Assembly (NCBI GenBank): GCA_029212925.1
Contig: JARGOB010000011.1
Span: 1 to 64,000 of the forward strand
Source: Coxiellaceae bacterium
GTDB taxonomy: Bacteria > Pseudomonadota > Gammaproteobacteria > Coxiellales > Coxiellaceae
Length of the DNA: 64,000 bases
Direction: 5' to 3'
Below are positions 9,892 to 16,300 of this stretch, in pieces. How positions within the stretch are numbered: position 1 is the first letter of the stretch; the number at the start of each line of letters is the position of its first letter. The translations under genes were made by a program, and so were the position numbers. The notes below the pieces were generated by a model. That model saw only the letters and a program-made list of their open reading frames with translations. It was not told the origin of the DNA and did no database searches.

Positions 9892-10854
9892 TCAAAATAA
9901 ACTTAATTGATCTTGAAAGTAGCCTAATTGCTGCTGCCAATAGCTCTCCGTATTAAACCAAGGAAAACTGCGAGGAAAAGCACTATCATTCCAGCGTTTA
10001 GCCAGCCAACCATTGTAATGGATCATGCGCAGCGAACGCAGTGCTTCAATCAGATAAAGCTCATCTCTATTGAAGTCATTAAACTCAGTATACCCGTCTA
10101 AAATTGCATTAATTTGCATTTCCTGCTGCTCTTGTTCACTGGATAACAACATCCATAGATCTTGAATGGCTGGGCCCATTAAGCAATCATCAAAGTCTAC
10201 AATGTGAGGCCTGTCTAAATTCCATAAGATATTGCCAGCATGGCAGTCGCCATGTAATCGTATATTGGAAACCTTGCCCACAGCCTGATAGCGTAAGGTT
10301 ATTTTCTCTAATAGACTTTCAATGATCAGGCAGAAATTTTTTTGAATGGCCTGTGGGATAAAATCATGCTCTATTAAATATCGATAAGGTTGATGACCAT
10401 AACTATCAATATTCAATTCTATGCGATGCTGGAAACCACGTAATTTACCAAAAGCGTGTATGCGGCCAATAAAGCGCCCCATCCAAGCTAAATGATCCAG
10501 CCGATCAAGCTCAATCGTTCTGCCACCTCTGCATGGATAAAGCGCAAATAAAAAATCAGCATAACGATGCAAGGTGTCTCCATTGTCATCGCAAATGGGG
10601 GCAACCACAGGAATTTCTTCAGCAGCAAGATCTAAGGCAAACTGGTGTTCTTCGATGATCGCATCAAAACTCCAACGATGTGGTCGATAAAATTTAGCAA
10701 TGATCGGAGATTCATCATTAATGCCTATGTGGAAAACTCTGTTTTCATAGCTATTCAGTGTCAAAAAGCGGCCATCACAGCGATAGCCAACGCTCTCAAT
10801 GGCGTTCATCATTAAACTAGGATCTAGACTGCTGTAGGGGTCTTGCTCATCCAA
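9892..10854 (-). CDS. srkA: Stress response kinase A (SrkA/YihE)
   Basis: A 320-residue aminoglycoside phosphotransferase-fold Ser/Thr kinase matching E. coli SrkA, which counters stress-induced cell death. The catalytic loop is H201-G-D203-C-H-A-G-N208 and the metal-binding loop is V-D220-F-D222-D. The N-terminal lobe has the typical S-Y-E-N-R-V-F and I-I-A-K-F-Y-R-P strands. The start appears to be TTG at 10854, because GAGGA sits seven bases upstream and the next in-frame ATG would remove about 14 residues. Its stop is 46 bp from that of the convergent carbonic anhydrase gene. Confidence 0.86.
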   Translation of the reverse strand: MDEQDPYSSLDPSLMMNAIESVGYRCDGRFLTLNSYENRVFHIGINDESPIIAKFYRPHRWSFDAIIEEHQFALDLAAEEIPVVAPICDDNGDTLHRYADFLFALYPCRGGRTIELDRLDHLAWMGRFIGRIHAFGKLRGFQHRIELNIDSYGHQPYRYLIEHDFIPQAIQKNFCLIIESLLEKITLRYQAVGKVSNIRLHGDCHAGNILWNLDRPHIVDFDDCLMGPAIQDLWMLLSSEQEQQEMQINAILDGYTEFNDFNRDELYLIEALRSLRMIHYNGWLAKRWNDSAFPRSFPWFNTESYWQQQLGYFQDQLSLF

Positions 10855-10930
10855 TCGGTTTTCCTCTTACAAAGTGGCAGTAGTATAAATTACAGTGCTG
10901 CGCAAGGCAAATAGGGGGATCACACAACAG

Positions 10931-11422
10931 CGGCTCCCGAGAATAAAAAAAGGGCCCCTCTGGGGCCCTTTTTTATGGCGGCGGTGGTAAGTGCTTATGG
11001 ATAATTTGTCGGAAGCCATCCTGGCACAACTGTTTTCTTCGTAGCAACCCCAGGTCGGACTCCTGTCCTCCCGCTCGTCGATAAAAAAGCAGTGCTTTTT
11101 TATTGCGACTCACCCCACGCCCGCACGCGGACGCGGGACTTTAATTCCTGCCCGGCTCCCGAGAATAAAAAAAGGGCCCCTCTGGGGCCCTTTTTTTATG
11201 GCGGCGGTGGTAAGTGCTTATGGATAATTTGTCGGAAGCCATCCTGGCACAACTGTTTTCTTCGTAGCAACCCCAGGTCGGACTCCTGTCCTCCCGCTCG
11301 TCGATAAAAAAGCAGTGCTTTTTTATTGCGACTCACCCCACGCCCGCACGCGGACGCGGGACTTTAATTCCTGCCCGGCTCCCGAGAATAAAAAAAGGGC
11401 CCCTCTGGGGCCCTTTTTTTAT
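10931..11422. repeat. 222/223-bp tandem duplication next to ssrA
   Basis: Unit 1 (10932-11153) and unit 2 (11154-11376) are near-identical, differing mainly by one extra T in a T-run; a third, truncated unit (11377-11420) ends at the tmRNA terminator. Each unit opens with the GC-rich terminator hairpin (AAAAAAGGGCCCC/GGGGCCC plus T-run) and also contains a second hairpin (AAAAAAGC/GCTTTTTT) near 11085 and 11308. Open frames here repeat the same peptide and are not genes. The region from 10855 to 11424 therefore holds no gene, only this duplication. Confidence 0.92.
11390..11420 (-). terminator. Rho-independent terminator of ssrA (third copy of the hairpin)
   Basis: A perfect stem of GGGCCCC with GGGGCCC around a short CTCT-type loop is flanked by an A-run on one side and a T-run on the other, so it can act in both directions. 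It begins four bases past the encoded CCA end of tmRNA. Identical hairpins recur near 10945-10975 and 11167-11198 in the tandem duplication, giving three terminators in a row downstream of tmRNA. Confidence 0.85.
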
Positions 11423-11424
11423 TC

Positions 11425-11836
11425 TGGTGGAGGCGGCGGGGATCGAACCCGCGTCCGCAAACCCTCCGCCATCGGCTCTACATGCTTAGATCTGTCATTA
11501 ATTTAACTAGTAAGCACCCGACAGTCAGGGTAAACCTAATAGCGAGCCTTGTTGGTTTAATAGTGAAGTCATAGGCGATGCTCCACTACGATCTTATGAA
11601 TCTGACTACTGACCTCCCCTGCATAAGCACAAAGGAGCAGTAGACTGCTGCCGGTTATTAAGCGGCAAACAAACTTGGATGATTACTGATTAAACAGCTA
11701 CCGCCCAAAGTTCGTCGTTTGCAGCAGGTTGCTTAGTATTTGCAACTATAAGTTTTCACCTCAGTTTAACGAGTCAGATGAACCGCTCGACATGCACCTC
11801 AGGTTTTGTAATCCGCGTCGAAGCCAGATCGCCCCC
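11425..11836 (-). ncRNA. ssrA: Transfer-messenger RNA (tmRNA)
   Basis: The 412-nt RNA rescues stalled ribosomes with SmpB. The 5' end GGGGGCG (from 11836) pairs with CGCCTCC before the encoded ACCA 3' end (11425), with one G-U pair. The T-arm (GCGGGTTCGATCCCCGC) is intact, and the 5' CUGGCUUCGACG segment is characteristic. The tag reading frame resumes after UAUAGUU at the GCA at 11743 and reads A-N-T-K-Q-P-A-A-N-D-E-L-W-A-V-A-V to a TAA at 11690. This is 17 residues, with an N-terminal extension before the usual ANDE and a VAV end instead of LAA. smpB is not in this window. Confidence 0.95.
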
Positions 11837-11897
11837 CAGGGTGGACGCAGTATAACAAATATTATTCAGAAATGCAGCAAAGGTTAATCACTTGTTT

Positions 11898-13364
11898 TTA
11901 AGCAACTTGTTGTGGATAAATAATATAAACCCCAAAGGTAAAGTCAGTCGGATGAAAGCTATTCACCGTCTTAGCGGTAAAACACTTAATCGCGCTGATT
12001 TTATTATGTGGAAATAAACGCTTAAGCCGAGTCGGCTCGCCCTGCGGGCAATCGAACACAATATTGAGCGCACCGTTTTTAGTCGCCAATTGCGGGTCTA
12101 CATAGGGGCTGTCTTCGAATGAGTAGTTGAGTATCGCCTGCGGCTTGGCCTTTTCAAAAGCCGGGATTAACCCCAAAAAGTAATCATCACCGATCACTAA
12201 CTTTAATGGTTTATTCGGTATCATCTGATGCCAATAGCTATACGCTGCATCCGCAATCGCCGCGGCTGGTTTATTCAGTGTCGACACCGTCTGCTTCATA
12301 TGCATCGACAATACATAATAACTAAAAATCGCGATATGCAATCCAATTGCTACTCCAATCGCTATTCTTAATCGACGCTCAGTGATATCTAATTTCAATA
12401 AATTAACACAAGCCAACGTAGTAAAAATATAAAAAGGATAAGACCACTCAGTCGGTATATTCATACCCACCAACAAACTAATAAAAAACACCAGCACAAA
12501 CGGCGCAGCAGCCAACGTAAGACTCAACCATTTTTTCGACACCAGCAATTGCTGCTTTTTTTGGCCAATCAATAGCGCAAACAACACCGGGTAAATCATC
12601 AATGGCAATTGTGAACCCAAGTACTCCAACGGTGCTTTAATATGTAAGGCAAACCAACTGGGATTAGCCGTATCACCGCGCGCATTCATATAGTGTAACG
12701 GTAAGTAATTATGCTCCATTACCCAATAGAAATTCGGAGCCACTAATAATAGGGCGATCACAGCGGTTAATAACAAGTGCTTGGTGTAAGCTTTTTTGTA
12801 GTGACACAGCAAATAAGCCAAACAAGCCAGAATCAATACAGCACTTTCATACTTGGCCAGCACAGATAACCCTGTCACTAAACCCAACAAGGCCCAATGC
12901 TTGGTTTGGTTATGCTGCAAACTCTGATAAAAGTAATACCCCATCGCTGCCCAGAAAGGTAACATCAACACGTTTTGATTAAATTGCATGCTACGCGAAT
13001 TGAAGTAATAAAGTGTAGATGTCATTACAATCGCAAATAACGTACGCGATGGCGACATCAACTCTCGCCCTAATCGATACAGATAAACATACATGGTTAA
13101 CACACACGCGGCACTTAAAGACACCACCGCACTAAAAGCGGTCGGCATTACCGTTAATGCTCCCCGCATTAACCATGCGCCTAATGGTGGATGCTTATAA
13201 TTACCCCACGCCAAATGCATCGCCCAAGCAATGTTCTCTGATGAATCTAAATACATGCCATGCAAAAACAAACTGGGGATTAATGCCCAAAGGAAAATAT
13301 ATAATAAGGCCAGCAGCCATAGATAACGTACGTTTAGGGCGCCGCATGGCTGACTTTGATTCAT
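11898..13364 (-). CDS. GT39-family membrane glycosyltransferase (ArnT/PMT-like)
   Basis: This 488-residue polytopic inner-membrane protein has the GT39/PMT-2 layout: a short N-terminal tail, one TM segment, a periplasmic loop with acidic S-S-E-N (about residue 42) and the K-H-P-P-L-G motif (about residue 57), then roughly ten more TM segments and a soluble C-terminal part. Such enzymes move a sugar from a polyprenyl-phosphate donor to lipid A, glycans or proteins on the outer face. The acceptor cannot be told here; no arn operon genes are nearby. It lies just upstream of ssrA on the same strand. Confidence 0.75.
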   Translation of the reverse strand: MNQSQPCGALNVRYLWLLALLYIFLWALIPSLFLHGMYLDSSENIAWAMHLAWGNYKHPPLGAWLMRGALTVMPTAFSAVVSLSAACVLTMYVYLYRLGRELMSPSRTLFAIVMTSTLYYFNSRSMQFNQNVLMLPFWAAMGYYFYQSLQHNQTKHWALLGLVTGLSVLAKYESAVLILACLAYLLCHYKKAYTKHLLLTAVIALLLVAPNFYWVMEHNYLPLHYMNARGDTANPSWFALHIKAPLEYLGSQLPLMIYPVLFALLIGQKKQQLLVSKKWLSLTLAAAPFVLVFFISLLVGMNIPTEWSYPFYIFTTLACVNLLKLDITERRLRIAIGVAIGLHIAIFSYYVLSMHMKQTVSTLNKPAAAIADAAYSYWHQMIPNKPLKLVIGDDYFLGLIPAFEKAKPQAILNYSFEDSPYVDPQLATKNGALNIVFDCPQGEPTRLKRLFPHNKISAIKCFTAKTVNSFHPTDFTFGVYIIYPQQVA

Positions 13365-13408
13365 AACTCAATTTTCCCTTGTAACTGTATATGCCATGTA
13401 GCGACTTT

Positions 13409-13488
13409 GTCGTCCCGGAAATTGCAAAGCAATTATCCGGGATCCAGGAATAATATATGGATCCCGGCTCGGAGGCCGGGATGTCAGG
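13409..13488. repeat. Composite REP-like palindromic element
   Basis: Two adjoining palindromic units occupy this gap. The first pairs TCCCGGA-type arms around ATTGC/GCAAT (13411-13441). The second is a GGATCCCGGCTC/GGAGGCCGGGAT hairpin at 13459-13484. The second half recurs at 14183 and 44420. The rest of the 13365-13584 gap shows no gene. Confidence 0.8.
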
Positions 13489-13584
13489 CTGTGCGCCTTG
13501 ATAAACACCCTAGCGAATCGTAACACTTATATAGTAATACTTTTGACGTATTTATATACACAAACGAACGAACTGTCAATGAGT

Positions 13585-14115
13585 TTAATCAATCAACAAT
13601 ACAGCCTGAGCAGCAGCATTGACCACACTAGCAATGCGCACGGCTGACTGCACGCCTTCACGACTCACACCAGATTTTAATAACGTCGCACTGTGCGCAT
13701 CCATACACTTACCACAACCATTTAGCGCTGACACAGCCAGTGAATACAGCTCGAAGTCCACCTGCTCTATACCGGGGTTTGCCACCACGCTCATGCGTAA
13801 ATTAGCTGGCATTTTTTGCATATCGGTATCACTGCTCAAGTGCGCAAAGCGATAATAAATATTATTCATCGCCATGATCACCGCTGCTGCTTTCGCTGCA
13901 TTAACATGCGCCTGGGTTAATGCATCATCAACTTCAGCTGTCATCGCATTAATCACCACCGATGATTTAGTCGCATAAGCACTCGCCAATGCCACACCCA
14001 ACACTTGCTCCTGACTCAAACCAGGCGCCCCACCCGCTGTTAATACTGATGATAAATTTAAACGTATGTCTTTGGCATACTCAGGTAAACTATTTTTTAA
14101 TTCTAATATACTCAT
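13585..14115 (-). CDS. ahpD: Alkyl hydroperoxidase AhpD (AhpC-reducing partner)
   Basis: A 176-residue member of the carboxymuconolactone decarboxylase/AhpD family. It carries the redox motif C134-G-K-C137 with H141 and E122 that form the proton-relay site of AhpD. AhpD uses lipoamide electrons to regenerate AhpC, which fits the lipoamide-rich metabolism encoded elsewhere in the window (aceF, lpdA, lplA). I chose the ATG at 14115, preceded by GAGGAAAT, rather than an upstream open frame running through a repeat element. It follows ahpC in the same direction after a 247-bp gap holding two repeats. Confidence 0.9.
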   Translation of the reverse strand: MSILELKNSLPEYAKDIRLNLSSVLTAGGAPGLSQEQVLGVALASAYATKSSVVINAMTAEVDDALTQAHVNAAKAAAVIMAMNNIYYRFAHLSSDTDMQKMPANLRMSVVANPGIEQVDFELYSLAVSALNGCGKCMDAHSATLLKSGVSREGVQSAVRIASVVNAAAQAVLLID

Positions 14116-14182
14116 TGTTATTTCCTCTTTTTTTATCAGTCTTCGACAACACATGCAGGTCGTTTTTACTGAAGTAATATAT

Positions 14183-14211
14183 GGATCCCGGCTCGGGGGC
14201 CGGGATGACAG
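14183..14211. repeat. REP-like palindrome, copy 2
   Basis: GGATCCCGGCTC, GGGG, then GCCGGGATGACA forms a GC-rich hairpin between ahpC and ahpD. It matches copies at 13459 and 44420 almost base for base. Confidence 0.8.
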
Positions 14212-14234
14212 CCAATGCATTACTGCCATGGTCA

Positions 14235-14340
14235 GTAAGGGTGGCAGGGGTACCTTTAGAGCGGCGTGTGATACACGGAGGTAAAGGAACACGAGGATAG
14301 GGATATCCGTTCGCGAAAAAGGCACCCCTGCCACCCTTAC
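14235..14340. mobile_element. 106-bp MITE-like inverted-repeat element
   Basis: The ends are terminal inverted repeats of about 23 bp with one mismatch: GTAAGGGTGGCAGGGGTACC at the left and the reverse complement of GTAAGGGTGGCAGGGGTGCC at the right. The 60-bp core holds no ORF of its own. No convincing target duplication is visible. It sits inside the ahpC-ahpD transcription unit, where its RNA would fold into a long hairpin and could reduce ahpD expression. Classification as a MITE rests on structure only; no transposase copy is in the window. Confidence 0.65.
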
Positions 14341-14362
14341 GATGCACTAAGCATAATGCAAA

Positions 14363-14899
14363 TCATACTGTTATCGTTTCTTCACCTTGATGCCAATTAC
14401 ATGGACACAACTCATCCGTCTGCAAAGCATCCAACACACGCAATACCTCTGTTGGATTACGACCCACATTCATATCCGTCACCATCACAAAGCGCACAAT
14501 ATTATCGGGATCAGCAATAAATGTGGCACGTTGGGCGACACCATCTTTAGCATCCACAATACCCAGGGATTGAGACAACTCACGCTTTACATCCGCCAGC
14601 ATCGGAAAAGGCAAGTCCTTTAACTCTTCTTTATGCTGACGCCATGCCAAGTGCACAAATTCGGAATCGATACTTGCACCTAACACTTGCGCATCACGAT
14701 CTGAAAATTCGGAATTCAGTCGACCAAATTCAGCAATCTCTGTCGGGCAGACAAAGGTAAAATCCTTTGGCCAAAAGAATATGACTTTCCATTTACCGGG
14801 ATACGATTGATCAGTGACACCAACAAAGGCATTATGCACATCATTACTCGCTGTAGCCTGCATACTAAATTCAGGAAGTTTCTCACCAACTGCGATCAT
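14363..14899 (-). CDS. ahpC: Peroxiredoxin AhpC (AhpD-dependent type)
   Basis: This 178-residue thiol peroxidase reduces H2O2, organic peroxides and peroxynitrite. The peroxidatic C51 lies in the F-T-F-V-C-P-T-E motif. A C-terminal C165-P-C167 pair resembles the three-cysteine AhpC of mycobacteria, which uses AhpD, and ahpD is indeed downstream. AGGAGA precedes the ATG. The likely electron path is dihydrolipoamide dehydrogenase to lipoyl-E2 to AhpD to AhpC (inference from the mycobacterial system). No OxyR site was identified. Confidence 0.92.
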   Translation of the reverse strand: MIAVGEKLPEFSMQATASNDVHNAFVGVTDQSYPGKWKVIFFWPKDFTFVCPTEIAEFGRLNSEFSDRDAQVLGASIDSEFVHLAWRQHKEELKDLPFPMLADVKRELSQSLGIVDAKDGVAQRATFIADPDNIVRFVMVTDMNVGRNPTEVLRVLDALQTDELCPCNWHQGEETITV

Positions 14900-15006
14900 T
14901 ATTTTCTCCTAATGATTTTTTATTTAACCTACAGAGACCATAGACACAATTAGTTAATAGTTGAAATTGATTTATTTTATTAATTCAATAGATATAGACT
15001 ATCAAG

Positions 15007-16146
15007 TTACGCTAGATAATCTTTGTAATTAAACGCATTGATTTGTGGTGTGAATTTAAATGCTTCACCATTATATACCAAATAGCCCGTATCATTTTCA
15101 CCTATAAAATTTTTCATGGGCTTAATCATACTGCTTTTGGGGGTTGAGCTGTGCTTTATTTCAACCCACTGTTTAGTTTGCCCTTGATCAATAATCACAT
15201 CCACCTCTTCACCACTGGACGTTCTTAAATAATAAATTTCATTATGGGTAACCTGATGTAATTCACGTTTTTTAATTTCACTAACAATATAATTTTCAAA
15301 TATATTGCCGATCAATGGTCCACTTTTTAATAATTCCGGATCTTTCACTCCCAACAAATAGGCTAATAAACCATTATCATAAAAATAAAGCTTAGGTGCT
15401 TTTACTATTCGCTTACCATAATTTTCATAAAACGGCGGTAAAAGAAAAATTACATAGCAGGCCTCTAATACTGACACCCAACGTTTTATGGTTGGCACAC
15501 TCACGCCCACTTCTTTTGCTAGACTGGATAAATTTAATTGTTCTGCTGCTCTTGCTGCCAATAACTTTATTAATCGTCGAAAATCTCGCCTATCGCTAAT
15601 CTGCATTACAGCGCTAATATCTTTATTTAAATACGTATCAAAATAAGCAGAGTACCAATCATAAGCAAAACGATAGTGATCCAATACCAACTCGGGATAA
15701 CTGCCTTGATATTGCGCCTTGGTTTTTTCATTTGGCGGCATTTCATTAAATTGAAATGGTAATAGCGATAACAAACCAACTCGACCTGCTAAGGATTCCT
15801 GTATTTTATTAATAAAGCTAAATTGACTAGAACCAGTCAGCACAAATTTGCCTTTTTTCTGCCGATCATTATCAACAGCTATCTTAATGTAACGGAATAA
15901 GTCAGGGACATACTGGGCTTCATCAAAAATCACGTGATCGTTATATAAGTTAACAAACCCCCGAGGGTCCTCTTCAAATTGGGCTACCATCAATGGATCA
16001 TCAAATGATACATACTGATAATCATTCAACATATGCTTTAATAAAGTAGATTTACCAGATTGCCGCGGCCCCGTTAAAGCCACAATCGAAAACCCGTTAA
16101 CTATCTGTTTTAAATTACTTTCTATATTTCTCTTAGTGTATTTCAT
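15007..16146 (-). CDS. AAA-type ATPase with DUF4143 domain
   Basis: This 379-residue protein has a Walker A motif G-P-R-Q-S-G-K-S-T (about residues 26-34), a Walker B V-I-F-D-E-A-Q (about 91-97) and the sensor-like T-G-S-S-Q, followed by a helix-turn-helix-like linker and a C-terminal DUF4143 nuclease-like domain ending in the E-V-D-V-I-I and W-V-E-I-K-H strands. This is the common ATPase/DUF4143 architecture of unknown role, often mobile and strain-variable. It stands alone, divergent from the adhesin gene, with a 39-bp perfect palindrome in the 154-bp gap. Confidence 0.85.
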   Translation of the reverse strand: MKYTKRNIESNLKQIVNGFSIVALTGPRQSGKSTLLKHMLNDYQYVSFDDPLMVAQFEEDPRGFVNLYNDHVIFDEAQYVPDLFRYIKIAVDNDRQKKGKFVLTGSSQFSFINKIQESLAGRVGLLSLLPFQFNEMPPNEKTKAQYQGSYPELVLDHYRFAYDWYSAYFDTYLNKDISAVMQISDRRDFRRLIKLLAARAAEQLNLSSLAKEVGVSVPTIKRWVSVLEACYVIFLLPPFYENYGKRIVKAPKLYFYDNGLLAYLLGVKDPELLKSGPLIGNIFENYIVSEIKKRELHQVTHNEIYYLRTSSGEEVDVIIDQGQTKQWVEIKHSSTPKSSMIKPMKNFIGENDTGYLVYNGEAFKFTPQINAFNYKDYLA

Positions 16147-16195
16147 TGTATTTTTAATTTCTTATATTAAATCTGCATGAATTATAGCATACTTT

Positions 16196-16234
16196 TTAAT
16201 GTATATTTAATATCTGATATTAAATATACATTAA
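16196..16234. promoter_or_regulatory. 39-bp perfect palindrome, operator candidate
   Basis: TTAATGTATATTTAATATC at 16196-16214 and its exact reverse complement at 16216-16234 surround a single T. The element lies about 50 bp from the start of the DUF4143 gene and about 66 bp from the adhesin start, in the divergent promoter region. A related half, ATATTAAAT, recurs near 16164. Such length and perfection suggest a regulator-binding site or cruciform rather than chance AT-richness. It has no T-run, so it is not a typical terminator. Confidence 0.55.
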
Positions 16235-16300
16235 TAGTTGTTAGGTAATTAGCCCAATATCAACTAAAATGCTGCCTGGGATTTGATACCGAAGGGATTC

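Noticed and set aside
11425..11500. A tRNA gene at the GATCGAACCCGCGTCC sequence
   Set aside because: The T-arm and CCA belong to tmRNA; no anticodon arm fits, while the 5' partner lies about 400 bp away.
11092..11506. Two open frames encoding nearly the same Arg/Pro-rich peptide
   Set aside because: They only reflect the 222-bp tandem duplication and run into the tmRNA gene; no ribosome-binding site or family match.
14090..14347. Open frame through the MITE-like element and REP copy
   Set aside because: It consists of repeat DNA and lies in the ahpC-ahpD gap; no coding features.
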